A stretch of 64,000 nt of DNA from positions 67,454-131,453 of the forward strand of contig JAJDUT010000080.1 of NCBI GenBank assembly GCA_022826515.1. The letters are read 5' to 3'. Positions 44,413 through 52,969 of the stretch are shown here, in pieces (the first letter of the stretch is position 1; each line of letters starts with the position of its first letter). The notes under the pieces were generated by a model that saw only the letters and a program-made list of their open reading frames with translations, did no database searches and was not told the origin of the DNA. The stretch comes from Candidatus Latescibacterota bacterium. Lineage in GTDB: Bacteria; Latescibacterota; UBA2968; UBA8231. The translations under genes and the position numbers were made by a program.

Positions 44413-44447
44413 GTATAACGCTTGTCGTTCAACGACAAGCGTTATAC
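44413..44447. promoter_or_regulatory. Perfect 16-bp inverted repeat: probable HigA operator
   Basis: GTATAACGCTTGTCGT and ACGACAAGCGTTATAC are exact reverse complements separated by TCA, ending 9 bp before the higB ATG. HigA-type antitoxins repress their operon by binding such palindromes over the promoter, so this is the likely operator. Confidence 0.8.
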
Positions 44448-44456
44448 ATTGTACGC

Positions 44457-44737
44457 ATGATACGATCCTTCAGAGATCGAGAAACCGAACGGATATTCCA
44501 GCGCATCCGATCGGGGAAGCTGCCCAGCGATATTCAGCGGACCGCCGTTCGCAAGCTTCGCATGCTCAATCGTTCCGTTACACTAGCTGATCTTCGAGTG
44601 CCACCAGCCAATCGCCTTGAAAAACTCCGCGGCGTCGGGCCGGCCAGTACAGTATCCGAATCAATGATCAATGGCGTATCTGTTTCACTTGGCGCAATGG
44701 CGATGCCTACAAAGTTGAGATTGTGGACTATCACTAG
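44457..44737 (+). pseudogene. higB: Frameshifted HigB-type toxin
   Basis: The first part, MIRSFRDRETERIFQRI, LPSDIQRTAVRKLRML and DLRVPPANRLEKLRG, is a typical HigB. After RG the frame changes: one frame over, the sequence continues GQYSIRINDQWRICFTWRNG and AYKVEIVDYH to TAG 44735-44737, the conserved HigB ending. Adding one base at about 44636 (GGCG[A]TCGGG) would restore RGDRAGQYSIRIN. As read, the toxin would lose its active-site end, leaving the antitoxin alone. A sequencing error is possible. Confidence 0.85.
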
Positions 44738-44749
44738 GGAGATAGACGT

Positions 44750-45055
44750 ATGTGTGCTCAGAAATTGGCTCCTGTTCATCCGGGGGAAGTCTTGTTGGAA
44801 GAGTTCCTCAAGCCGATGAATCTCAGTCAGAACCACCTCGCGCTTTCCATCGGCGTACCACCCCGACGTATCAATGAGATCGTGTTAGGGAAAAGAGGCA
44901 TTACTGCTGATACCGCTCTGAGACTCGCTCGCTACTTCAACATGTCCCCCCAATTCTGGATGGGCATTCAGATGGACTATGCACTGGATGTAGCAGAAGA
45001 CGAACTAGCGGACCGCTTGGAGCGAGAGGTGCGGCCGCGCCTAGAGAGAGGATAG
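44750..45055 (+). CDS. higA: HigA-type antitoxin
   Basis: A 101-residue XRE-family antitoxin with the standard HigA wording: VHPGEVLLEEFLKPMNLSQN, SIGVPPRRINEIVLGKRGIT (helix-turn-helix recognition part) and ALRLARYFNMSPQFWMGIQ. It represses the operon through the palindrome at 44413-44447 and should neutralise HigB. It starts 12 bp after the toxin's stop. The gene is intact although the toxin frame is broken. Confidence 0.93.
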   Translation: MCAQKLAPVHPGEVLLEEFLKPMNLSQNHLALSIGVPPRRINEIVLGKRGITADTALRLARYFNMSPQFWMGIQMDYALDVAEDELADRLEREVRPRLERG

Positions 45056-45075
45056 GGCTATAATAGGGGGGTATT

Positions 45076-45708
45076 ATGAGCAAGATCAACACAGCGGTGA
45101 TAACCGGACAACATGCCTTTGATGTGCCGGGATTTCACGGGTTGTTCAGGAGCATTCCCGAGATTGATTTTTATCTCCAGGATTTGGAGAACTTTGCGGC
45201 AGATGCCGGCAAAGTCCGGGAGCAATACGACGTCCTCGTATTCTACAACTTTCATCGGCAGACGCCCGACGAGGGAAGAGTCCGGGAAGCCATTGAACAA
45301 CTGGGTGAAAATCAGGCGGGTATATTGGTGTTGCACCATGCCATCCTTGCGTTTCCGCAGTGGCAACTGTGGTCGGATCTGTGCGGCATTCAAGATCGCA
45401 GTTTCGATTTCAAGGTTGGGCAAAACCTGCATGTTGACATCGCAGATCCGCAGCATCCGATTCTCCGGGGATTGGCTCCGTGGGAAATGGTGGATGAGAC
45501 TTATATCATGGCGGATCCGGGGGATGATAGTAATCTGTTGTTGACTACCGATCACCCTGAGAGTATGAAAGTTTTAGCGTGGGCTCGGCAGTACAAGAAC
45601 GCCCGCGTGTTTTGTTGTCAGTCAGGTCACGACAATCAGGTGTTTGCTGACCCAAATTTTCGCACGGTTATTGCTCGGGGAATTCAGTGGCTGGCGGGAA
45701 GAATCTAG
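45076..45708 (+). CDS. ThuA-like domain protein
   Basis: A 210-residue class I glutamine-amidotransferase-like fold of the ThuA group. Markers are VITGQHAFDVPGF near the N-terminus, YDVLVFYNFHRQTP, GILVLHHAILAFPQW, HPILRGL, DETYIM and RVFCCQSGHDN toward the end. ThuA proteins are linked to trehalose and other sugar oxidation, usually with dehydrogenases; the next gene, 7 bp downstream, is such a dehydrogenase. No signal peptide is visible. Confidence 0.85.
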   Translation: MSKINTAVITGQHAFDVPGFHGLFRSIPEIDFYLQDLENFAADAGKVREQYDVLVFYNFHRQTPDEGRVREAIEQLGENQAGILVLHHAILAFPQWQLWSDLCGIQDRSFDFKVGQNLHVDIADPQHPILRGLAPWEMVDETYIMADPGDDSNLLLTTDHPESMKVLAWARQYKNARVFCCQSGHDNQVFADPNFRTVIARGIQWLAGRI

Positions 45709-45715
45709 GGGCGGA

Positions 45716-46666
45716 ATGCGGACGTTGAGTATTCAAGGCCTACCTGACAAGAGAAGGCAGAAAGTCCTCGTCCACGATTGGCCTGAGCCGGAGGGACCAA
45801 CCGGCAACGAAGTCAAGACCGAGACGATCTACTCCGGGATAACAAACGGCACCGAACGCAATCAACTGATTGGCGGCAACTACGCTCCCAAAGATGAACA
45901 ACTGCCCACCGGCGGCAACGGCTACCAAAATGTGGGACGGGTGATCGAGGTGGGGCCCGACGTCAGCGAACTACAAATTGGGGATGTGCTGTATATGAGT
46001 GCCGTTCACGCAGAGTACGTCGTGATGTCAGAAGATGGCTTGCTCATCAAGCTGCCCGACTCGACCGACCGCAAGGAGGCGGCGCTTTTCGGGATGACTA
46101 GTGTCGCCATGCGCACCTGCCGCAACGCCGAGTTGCAGGTGGGAGAACGGGTGTTGATCGTGGGGGCTGGCATCATCGGTCAGGTCGCCGCACAGATTGC
46201 TACTGGCATGGGAGCGCGCGTCGCGCTTTGCGACATCAATGCCGACCGTCTGGAGCTTGCCGAGCAGATTGGTGCGGCTGAAACCGTGCTGAATGTTGCA
46301 GGGGACGGATGGGGAAAAGAGATCGCCGACGGGACGTTCGATGCGGTGATTGACTTTGCCGGCGTGCCGGGCATGGAGGATCAGCTTATCAGTGCTGTGC
46401 GCCAGCGCGGCAGGGTGGTGTTCATCGCGGGAAGGGATAAAGTGACCTATACCTTTAATCTCGGTCAGGGACGCGAGATTGAGCTAAAACAAAACAGTCA
46501 TTTTGATCGCAATGACCTGCAGAATCTGTGTCGTCTGGTCGATCGAGGGTTGGTGAAGATTGCGCCCTTAATCCGCGATGTCGTCCCGGTGAGCGAAGCC
46601 AAGCGCATATATGACACGCTGCGGGATACGCCCGATAAATTGTTGGGGACGGTGTTTGTATGGTGA
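45716..46666 (+). CDS. Medium-chain dehydrogenase/reductase (zinc-type alcohol dehydrogenase-like)
   Basis: A 316-residue MDR-family oxidoreductase. The N-terminal catalytic domain has NGTERN and GYQNVGRVIEVG. The Rossmann domain is VLIVGAGIIGQVAAQIA with Asp in ALCDINADRLELAEQIGA, pointing to NAD(H). The structural zinc cysteines are absent and the catalytic zinc site is not obvious, as in threonine-dehydrogenase-like or biliverdin-type MDRs of polyol pathways. It forms a likely pair with the ThuA gene. GGGGCGG precedes ATG 45716. Confidence 0.85.
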   Translation: MRTLSIQGLPDKRRQKVLVHDWPEPEGPTGNEVKTETIYSGITNGTERNQLIGGNYAPKDEQLPTGGNGYQNVGRVIEVGPDVSELQIGDVLYMSAVHAEYVVMSEDGLLIKLPDSTDRKEAALFGMTSVAMRTCRNAELQVGERVLIVGAGIIGQVAAQIATGMGARVALCDINADRLELAEQIGAAETVLNVAGDGWGKEIADGTFDAVIDFAGVPGMEDQLISAVRQRGRVVFIAGRDKVTYTFNLGQGREIELKQNSHFDRNDLQNLCRLVDRGLVKIAPLIRDVVPVSEAKRIYDTLRDTPDKLLGTVFVW

Positions 46667-46693
46667 GGGGGGGGTTGGTCGTCGGCTACTGGA

Positions 46694-46711
46694 CTTGCCC
46701 GAGGCGGCAAG
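46694..46711. terminator. Small hairpin between convergent genes
   Basis: CTTGCC and GGCAAG enclose a 6-bp loop between the dehydrogenase stop and the fic stop. There is no T-run on either side, so terminator function is uncertain. Confidence 0.35.
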
Positions 46712-46723
46712 GGCTATGACTCG

Positions 46724-48073
46724 TCAGGGCGCGACGACCTGCTTGAGTCGATCTTCGAAGTTGTCGCTTATCCTGTATATCCATTTACGCCCACCCGTGT
46801 ACTTGACGATTAATCCCATTTTGTCAAGAGCACGGAGGTCGGTGCGTGCCGTCTCGTATGTGACGTTGTGGGATCGCCGGTGCCCATCTATGGTGTACGA
46901 GGCGTCGGGGTGCTTCAGCATGTGCCCCAGCAGGGCCACTTGGCGATGGTTTAGCACCAAGGCCGCATCAGAACCGCGCAGCATGGACTCCAATCTGCTC
47001 GTCTCTTTGGTCTTGCGCGCCAAGTACGCGTGCAAGAGGCGGATCGAGTCTAGGATCACCCGCAGTTTATAGTCTAGGAAATACGTGACGTCGTTGTCGT
47101 CGATCTCGGAGAACACGTACGCGCGAACGTACTGAGCGGGTGCCTTCTGAATGACCGCCGAAATGGAGAGGAACTCGGTCAGCCAGTACCCCGATCTCGC
47201 CATAGACCAGTAGAACAGTGCTCTTGCGGTCCGTCCGTTTCCATCTACAAACGGATGGTCGTAGCCGACCATGAAGTGAAGGAGGATGGCTTTGATGACC
47301 GGATGCAGGAATTGATCGTCCTCGGTGCGTCCATTGGCGAAATCCAAGAGCAGTTCGACGCGGTCGCTGAGCTTACTGGCGTCCGGGGGCGTGTGAACGA
47401 CCTCGCCGTCGCGCTGGTCCACCACAGCTACCATGTCGGTCGAGCGCCGGAGCCGCCCGACCGCATCCGGGTCGAGCGTCCCTTCCGTCAGTGTCCTTTG
47501 CAGGTCCATGAGCATGGGGGCTGTCAGTTCTTCGCCGATGTTCTCGCGTAGGAACTCCATTCCCGAGTAGTTGTTGACGATCATCCGTTCGCTGTTGTCG
47601 CGTGGCGGGCGGCCTGATCTCAGCATCTCCTTGGCGACCCGGCGGGTCGTGACGGCACCCTCTAGCTGGCTTGACGTGATCGCCTCTTCGATTAGAGAGG
47701 TCATTAGATACTGTTCGCGGGAGCCGTTCTTGACTGGATCGACGTGGGGGACCTCGATTCTTCCGCTCGCGTCCCGGTCCACCTGATGGAGCCGACTGTA
47801 CAGGTTCCCCGTGTCGCTGAATGAGAACGGCCTACCGCGAGTGTCCTTGAATGGCAACTCGTGCCGCGAAACCATGCGCTTAAACTTGACGGCAGTCCAC
47901 CAATCAAGGCTCGTAAACCCTTCCGGCGGGGGCAGGTGACGAAGCTGGTCCCAATGCAGGTACCTATCCTTGGGCAGGCTGCCAATGTCCGACCTTAGCA
48001 GCCTGACCAAATCATTTGGTTCGTATGACGAGACCAACTTGTCGAAAGGCTTCGGGTTTCTGGGCATTCTCAT
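46724..48073 (-). CDS. Fic-domain protein (probable AMPylase) with N-terminal inhibitory motif and C-terminal winged helix
   Basis: A 449-residue Fic protein. The inhibitory helix motif (S/T)xxxE(G/N) is SSQLEG at 134-139, so it is a class II enzyme kept inactive by its own Glu138. The catalytic loop HPFVDGNGR lies at 273-281 with His273. The C-terminal 90 residues (LNHRQVALLGHML, NVTYETARTDLRALDKMGLI) are a winged helix that could bind DNA or a target. It would transfer AMP from ATP to a protein. A 13-bp perfect inverted repeat lies about 80-110 bp upstream. Confidence 0.92.
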   Translation of the reverse strand: MRMPRNPKPFDKLVSSYEPNDLVRLLRSDIGSLPKDRYLHWDQLRHLPPPEGFTSLDWWTAVKFKRMVSRHELPFKDTRGRPFSFSDTGNLYSRLHQVDRDASGRIEVPHVDPVKNGSREQYLMTSLIEEAITSSQLEGAVTTRRVAKEMLRSGRPPRDNSERMIVNNYSGMEFLRENIGEELTAPMLMDLQRTLTEGTLDPDAVGRLRRSTDMVAVVDQRDGEVVHTPPDASKLSDRVELLLDFANGRTEDDQFLHPVIKAILLHFMVGYDHPFVDGNGRTARALFYWSMARSGYWLTEFLSISAVIQKAPAQYVRAYVFSEIDDNDVTYFLDYKLRVILDSIRLLHAYLARKTKETSRLESMLRGSDAALVLNHRQVALLGHMLKHPDASYTIDGHRRSHNVTYETARTDLRALDKMGLIVKYTGGRKWIYRISDNFEDRLKQVVAP

Positions 48074-48153
48074 GGTTGAAGTCGCGCTTCTATCTGATAG
48101 GGATCGGCGGCGAAAGGGCGTGAGTTGCTACTTCAGAATGACGAAATACTAAT

Positions 48154-48184
48154 TAATTACTAATTTGGTCAAAATTAGTAATTA
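48154..48184. promoter_or_regulatory. 13-bp perfect inverted repeat upstream of fic
   Basis: TAATTACTAATTT and AAATTAGTAATTA are exact reverse complements with a 5-bp spacer, in an AT-rich pocket of the 48074-48338 spacer. The Fic winged helix is a possible binder (inference). Between 48185 and 48308 there is an open stretch encoding VLCERIVSGEALELPRLLKE-like sequence that may be a gene remnant. Confidence 0.5.
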
Positions 48185-48338
48185 GCACAAGCGACGGTGC
48201 TGTGCGAACGCATCGTGTCGGGTGAGGCGTTGGAGTTGCCTAGGTTACTCAAAGAGCGTAAGGATCAAGCCACAGAGCCAAACGGCATGACACGCTGGAC
48301 GCACCTGTAGTGCATAAGATGAATGCGAAGGAGCCAAC

Positions 48339-49079
48339 ATGAAGTCGCATAAATTCGTTGACTATACATATCTGGAGATCAAGTCGCTTATTGACGCTGG
48401 ATGTTCGGCGATCGTACCCACTGGATGCACGGAGCAGCAAGGGCCACATTTGGCGGTGGATTTCGACACTTGGTTTGCGGAGACGGTTGCCTTGGAAGCT
48501 GCGGAGTATATGGCACGCTGTTATAACGTCCGCGCTTTGGTTTTGCCGGCTATGCCATTTGGACCCACGCCCGAACATCGGGGCTTCGGCTCAGGCTATG
48601 TCAACATCCCGCACTCGGTTCACGAACAGTGCGTCTATTTCGTCCTTGAATCACTTGCAGAGCAGGGCTTCGATACTATCATCGTCTGGCGCGGCTGCGG
48701 CGAGCATCGACTTCAGGAGGCAGTGGACAGGTTCAACGCAAAATTCCGCCCTTCATGCTTGGCCTATCTTCCCCCTCTGCCGTACCATGACATTTGGTGC
48801 CGTGTAGCTGATCCAAGTATCTTGGGGGGACACGCCGATAGCTTCACGACCTCAATCGCCCTGTATCGGCGTCCAAACACGGTCCGACTCGACAAGATCC
48901 CGTCAACTAGCTCAAGGGAAGTGGATTGGAACGATCCGCATCTCGATTTCACGAAATATTCAGACACCGGTGTCATAGGCGACGCGAGCCAAGCGAGTGC
49001 CGAGTTGGGGCGCAGACTGTGGCAAGAAGTGGTATCGACCACGGCAGCGATATTCAGAGATTGTGGCTTGGACAGATGA
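48339..49079 (+). CDS. Creatininase-family protein with altered metal-site residues
   Basis: A 246-residue protein of the creatininase/MftE family: IVPTGCTEQQGPHLAVDFD, LPAMPFGPTPEHRGFGSGYV and GGHADSFTTS are family blocks. Compared with the known metal site (E-Q-H, D, then N-G-H-G-G-N), Glu32 and Asp43 are kept, but the His of EQH is Gln34 and the GHGGN loop reads RGCGEH. At least two ligands therefore differ. Amidohydrolase activity on a cyclic amide is plausible but uncertain. It is monocistronic. Confidence 0.75.
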   Translation: MKSHKFVDYTYLEIKSLIDAGCSAIVPTGCTEQQGPHLAVDFDTWFAETVALEAAEYMARCYNVRALVLPAMPFGPTPEHRGFGSGYVNIPHSVHEQCVYFVLESLAEQGFDTIIVWRGCGEHRLQEAVDRFNAKFRPSCLAYLPPLPYHDIWCRVADPSILGGHADSFTTSIALYRRPNTVRLDKIPSTSSREVDWNDPHLDFTKYSDTGVIGDASQASAELGRRLWQEVVSTTAAIFRDCGLDR

Positions 49080-49209
49080 GTCAATAGCTCTTTGTGGAGA
49101 ATCGCACACCGCCTAATAGCACAGTTTGCGCTACGTCGATGCGCTCCTTAGCCCTGTTGGGCACCTGCGCTATTTCGGCGAATTCAAAGCCTACAGAGGC
49201 ATGTCCAAC

Positions 49210-50568
49210 TCACCCCACCCCCACCAAAGCCTCGCCCAACACCCGCACCTGCTCCTCGTCCTCGGCATTGACCGTAAACAGACACCCGTCGCACCCGTGC
49301 CCGGCCACTGCCGCACCCAAAGCCCGTACCAACTCAGGAGCCGCTCCCGCTGAAAGAGGCGGATACAACGGCACCGCCCCACTGGTCTGCGCTTTTAAGC
49401 GAGCCACTTCCCGCTCGTACAGGGCGGCGATGGGCAAAGGCCCTTCCGCCACCCCCGCCGCAGTCTCTGGCAAATCCAAATCCTCCACCCCGAACATGCG
49501 CCACACCAGCGCCAACACCTCCCTCTCGTCCAGCCCTTGAGCGTGCCGACACAAAGCCGCAGTCCACTCCCGCGCCAAGTTGGTCGCCCCAGTCGCCCAA
49601 CCCACCACGCCTCCGTGCGAACTCCCTCCCGTGAGAAAATCCGTCGCCTCCTCCCACTTGCCGTACCAATGCCCACCCAACAGCCCTGTGGAGGCGGGAA
49701 ATACATCGCTGCCAAAGACCTTATCGCGCCCCCCGGCCTCCTGCACGGCGGCGCGAAATTCCCCCATGCGCTCGGCCAGTATATGGGCGCGAAACTGCAC
49801 CCAATCGAGCACGGCTCCATCTTGGGCCAATAAGCCCAGAAAGTCCATCAAACTCGGACGTCCCGCCGCCAAGGCCCGCACCTCGGCCAAAGTCAAACGC
49901 TCTAAGCGCTGGCGCAGAGCCAGTACGCCGCGCCGCATAGCCGCAAAATCGTAGCCCAAGCGCACGGCTTCCTCCTCGCAGCTAGCACAGCCACAAGCCA
50001 TCAGGCTATGCACGTTAGCCGGAGCCGGATAGCGGGCGTGATCCACGTCGAAGCCGTCGATGGCATAGCGCTGAATCGCTTCGACTAAGCAGTCGCGCGT
50101 CCACTCGTTGACCGCCTTGTGGCTCGGACACAGGCCAATGCCCCACTCCTCATAGCGCCGGTCCAATGGCCGTCCCTCTAGATCGCGCAGGGCATATTCG
50201 GGATAGACTTCGCCGCCATAGCTCCACAGGCCGATGTGCCCCCACACCTCAATCCCCGTACTTTTGCACGCCTCGATGACGCGCTGCAAAGGCGTATCGT
50301 CAAAGCCGCTGATAATCCCGGCCACTGGCGGGTAGATACCCTCCACGCCGCGCGGCCAAGCGTCGAGACGCTCGCGCCAGTCCTCAAAAGGCCCGCGCTG
50401 GGCCAACTCCGCCGAGGCGCTGAATCCCGAGGTATGGCACACCGGACTTTCGGGCATAATCGTCGTCAGGCCGACGGCGTCCTTGAGCTTTTGCAGGGAC
50501 TCGGGATGCTGGGCCACGTACTCCGTCTGGCAGAACCAGATGCGGCGGGATTTATGCGTGGGCGTCAT
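49210..50568 (-). CDS. Putative TIM-barrel glycoside-hydrolase-like protein
   Basis: A 452-residue protein. IEVWGHIGLWSYGG, LCPSHKAVNEWTRDCLVEAI and YAIDGFDVDHARYPAP resemble the GHL10/DUF187-type barrels, where an acidic residue of the GFDVD strand is catalytic. Two Cys pairs (CGCASCEE) follow. The C-terminal part has FGSDVFPASTGLLGGHWYGKW. No signal peptide is seen. Start ATG 50568 overlaps the Nudix gene stop (ATGA), so the pair is cotranscribed. No precise family can be named. Confidence 0.6.
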   Translation of the reverse strand: MTPTHKSRRIWFCQTEYVAQHPESLQKLKDAVGLTTIMPESPVCHTSGFSASAELAQRGPFEDWRERLDAWPRGVEGIYPPVAGIISGFDDTPLQRVIEACKSTGIEVWGHIGLWSYGGEVYPEYALRDLEGRPLDRRYEEWGIGLCPSHKAVNEWTRDCLVEAIQRYAIDGFDVDHARYPAPANVHSLMACGCASCEEEAVRLGYDFAAMRRGVLALRQRLERLTLAEVRALAAGRPSLMDFLGLLAQDGAVLDWVQFRAHILAERMGEFRAAVQEAGGRDKVFGSDVFPASTGLLGGHWYGKWEEATDFLTGGSSHGGVVGWATGATNLAREWTAALCRHAQGLDEREVLALVWRMFGVEDLDLPETAAGVAEGPLPIAALYEREVARLKAQTSGAVPLYPPLSAGAAPELVRALGAAVAGHGCDGCLFTVNAEDEEQVRVLGEALVGVG

Positions 50569-51164
50569 ACGTTGTCTGGCTCCATCCAGGCGACCAACTG
50601 GTGCACGATGCGAAAGGTTAGCCCCCACAACAGCGGGCGGTTCGGCCCCAACAGGTCGAGCGCTGGAAATACTTGCTCTTCGCCGCGACGTTGCAGCCGG
50701 TACTGAGTCCGCTTACTGGGATCGCGCAATTGGTCGGCCCCCGCCCAGAAGGCCGATTCGATCTCGTGGTTGAGGGTCAAGGCCGCTGGCGTCTCCAACC
50801 GATAGACGAAACCAGATACCACCACCGGCAACATGTGTCCGGTCAAGTCATCGACCCGGCCCCAATACTCAGCCGTGGACAGATCGAGCCCGACCTCCTC
50901 CAAGGTCTCGCGCTCGGCCGCAGCTCGCGGCGATGGGTCGTTCTCTTCAATGCGCCCGCCGGGAAAGGCGATGTGCCCCGACCAAGGATCGTCTGGGTGC
51001 TGGGCGCGTTCGATAAAGAGCAACTGCAAGCCCCCCAGCGTCGGCCCCAAGACCACGGCCACCGCGGCCCGCGTCTTGTCCGTAGGGCCGACCAAGTGAG
51101 GCTGGTGCTGGGCGAGCCCCACCTGCACCGCAGCCCAAGCGCCTAGATCCACGACCGCTTCCAA
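50565..51164 (-). CDS. Nudix hydrolase, CoA-diphosphatase-like
   Basis: A 199-residue Nudix hydrolase. The Nudix box is GGRIEENDPSPRAAAERET then LEEVG (Gx5Ex7REx2EExG), preceded by HIAFPGG, typical of the NudL/CoA pyrophosphatase group. FVYRLETPAALTLNHEIESAFW is the family's follow-up strand. It would cleave a nucleoside diphosphate linked to another group, releasing phosphopantetheine if CoA is the substrate. The start is uncertain: TTG 51164, 1 bp outside the previous gene's stop, or a nearby GTG. Confidence 0.85.
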   Translation of the reverse strand: MEAVVDLGAWAAVQVGLAQHQPHLVGPTDKTRAAVAVVLGPTLGGLQLLFIERAQHPDDPWSGHIAFPGGRIEENDPSPRAAAERETLEEVGLDLSTAEYWGRVDDLTGHMLPVVVSGFVYRLETPAALTLNHEIESAFWAGADQLRDPSKRTQYRLQRRGEEQVFPALDLLGPNRPLLWGLTFRIVHQLVAWMEPDNV

Positions 51165-51167
51165 TCG

Positions 51168-52631
51168 CTAAATGTCGTCAAAGGGATAGAGTCTGCGGCC
51201 CAGCCGCTTAAAGGCCAAGTTGGCATCGGCCGGAGCGTGTACCGATGGTTCGGAGATCACTTGGATCTGGCCGGCCCACGGCTCAAAACCAGCGCGGAAA
51301 TGGGCCGCAGACTTGACGCCGACATAGCGCATCTGCTTTGGGTCCAAACCCAAGGTGCGGGAAAACGCCGTGCAGAAGGGTTGCTCGCGCTTGTTTACCA
51401 ATAGCACGTGTACTCCGCCTTGGCGGATGTGGGCCGAGGGGCCCATGGTGCCGTCTAGGCCGGCGTACATCGGCCCGTCGTAGCGAAAGCGGCCGTCGCT
51501 CAAGGCCACTACTTCGGCCCGCATAGAGCAAGGCTCACCTTGCAACGAGGACGCCTTGCCGCCCACCTCTAAATCGAGCACCGCACCGACGCCTGCTTGG
51601 TGGCAAGCGGCCACGGCTGCGGGATCGACGATGTACAGGACGCAGGCGTCTTGCAGGTCGGCTGCTAAAAAAGTCCGCAATAGCCCGGTGCTGTCGCCGG
51701 GCGAACCGCCGCCGGTATTGTCGTTGCGGTCGGCCAAGACCACGGGATAATGCCCCTGTTTGTCGGCCTCTTGCAGTGCCTCTGCGGTAGAAGGCATGGG
51801 TGCCTGCCAATCGGCTCGACGCTCCCAGATCCAAGCAGCTAATTCGTCGGCGCAGGATTGGGCTAGGGTGGGGTCGTTGTCGGTGGCGACGTACACGGAA
51901 GCGCCCATATCGGGGATGTCGGCTAGGGGGAAGCAGGTGGCGATGGAACCGCAGATCACGCCGGGCCGCGCCTCAATTTGGTGCAGGTATTCGATGGCTT
52001 GGCGCATGGGTGGATGGGCCGTCACTTGGTTCATGCCCCAGACTAAGGGCAGTTGGTGCAAGGCCATGGTCGGCCGCACGCCTTCCCGCACCATGCTCAC
52101 TAGCACGTCGGCGCACTCGCGGCCCCTCGGTGCCATATCGACCTCTGGATAGGTCTCCCGCCCGATCAGGACATCGGCGGTTTCGATCATGGCGTGGGAG
52201 ACATTGGAGTGGATGTCCAGTTGCCCGACGATGGGCATATCCGGGCCGACCAAACGGCGCACTGCGGCGAGGATATGTCCTTCGGCGTCGTCAATGCCCT
52301 CGGCCACCATGGCTCCGTGCAATTCCAATAAAACCCCGTCGATAGTCCCCGCTGCCTCGATGCCGTCGAGGAGTTCGCCTACGAGCCTGTCGAAAATGGG
52401 GCGGGGCGTTGGGGCGCTGGGATGGGCCTCGGCTAACATCGTTGGCACTGCTTCAAAGCCGTGCGCCTCGGCCCCTTCGATGAAACCGCCGATGGGCGTA
52501 TTGACCCCGGTAAAGCGCTCGACGATTGCCGCTCCGTGGAGATAGCTGCGCTCCCGGAAACTGTCCAATGTGGTGGCTACATTTGTGAAGGTGCTGCTCT
52601 CGTGGGAAATGCCTCCTATGGCTACGCGCAT
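51168..52631 (-). CDS. MlrC-family (M81) metallopeptidase-like protein
   Basis: A 487-residue protein of the MlrC/DUF1485 family. The N-terminal block IGGISHESSTFTNVATTLDSF, the metal-site region GQLDIHSNVSHAM with ETYPEVDM and the C-terminal domain with DRNDNTGGGSPGDSTGLLR are all present. MlrC hydrolyses linearised microcystin peptides in sphingomonads; most relatives have unknown peptide or amide substrates. AAAGGAG lies 9 bp before ATG 52631. It is probably cotranscribed with the Nudix gene and the DUF167 gene. Confidence 0.87.
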   Translation of the reverse strand: MRVAIGGISHESSTFTNVATTLDSFRERSYLHGAAIVERFTGVNTPIGGFIEGAEAHGFEAVPTMLAEAHPSAPTPRPIFDRLVGELLDGIEAAGTIDGVLLELHGAMVAEGIDDAEGHILAAVRRLVGPDMPIVGQLDIHSNVSHAMIETADVLIGRETYPEVDMAPRGRECADVLVSMVREGVRPTMALHQLPLVWGMNQVTAHPPMRQAIEYLHQIEARPGVICGSIATCFPLADIPDMGASVYVATDNDPTLAQSCADELAAWIWERRADWQAPMPSTAEALQEADKQGHYPVVLADRNDNTGGGSPGDSTGLLRTFLAADLQDACVLYIVDPAAVAACHQAGVGAVLDLEVGGKASSLQGEPCSMRAEVVALSDGRFRYDGPMYAGLDGTMGPSAHIRQGGVHVLLVNKREQPFCTAFSRTLGLDPKQMRYVGVKSAAHFRAGFEPWAGQIQVISEPSVHAPADANLAFKRLGRRLYPFDDI

Positions 52632-52660
52632 CTGCTGCTCCTTTCCGTTTTTTGCCTTTG

Positions 52661-52921
52661 TCACTTCGACTCCGACAGGCGGGCGAAAACTTCGCCTGCC
52701 GTCATGTCCTCAATGCACAGCCGCTTGTTCCGCGCCTTGTGCCCCCGGACAATATGCACCTTGCCCTTGGCGACCTTGAGCCGCTTCGCCAGCAGTGCCA
52801 CTACTGCGTCGTTGGCCTTGCCGCCTTCCGGGGCCGCTGTTACTCGCGCTGTTATTTTGTCGCCGTTGACTTCGACGCTGTTGCGCCCGGCCTTCGGCTG
52901 CACTCTGATGTTGAATTCCAT
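52661..52921 (-). CDS. DUF167 (YggU-like) protein
   Basis: An 86-residue protein with the DUF167 pattern: MEFNIRVQPKAGRNSVEV, VTAAPEGGKANDAVVALLA and KGKVHIVRGHKARNKRL. The fold is small alpha/beta; function is unknown in all species. Its first roughly 30 codons lie in the 128-bp segment that is repeated at 55293-55420, where a second, truncated copy of the same 5' end sits next to mrr. Before that insertion this gene would have been directly downstream of mrr. Confidence 0.88.
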   Translation of the reverse strand: MEFNIRVQPKAGRNSVEVNGDKITARVTAAPEGGKANDAVVALLAKRLKVAKGKVHIVRGHKARNKRLCIEDMTAGEVFARLSESK

Positions 52922-52969
52922 GCGAAGCGGTTGCTAAATCGACGCGAACCAGTCCTTGTCCACTTCCAC
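52842..52969. repeat. Left copy of the 128-bp direct repeat bounding the restriction-modification pair
   Basis: This segment covers the 5' end of the intact DUF167 gene, the short mrr-DUF167 spacer and a fossil of the last 12 codons of mrr including its stop. It aligns without gaps to 55293-55420 at 116 of 128 positions. The 39 bp at 52931-52969 are identical; the 12 differences all lie on the DUF167 side. The methyltransferase stop codon begins at the last base of the repeat. Confidence 0.88.

Noticed and set aside
44457..44737. Programmed frameshifting in higB
   Set aside because: No slippery heptamer or downstream pseudoknot is evident at the break, and HigB toxins are not known to need frameshifting. 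A lost base is the simpler reading.
49080..49209. A short plus-strand frame (GHLRYFGEFKAYRG) between convergent genes
   Set aside because: It has no start with a ribosome site and runs into the antisense of the following gene. It could be a remnant but cannot be supported.
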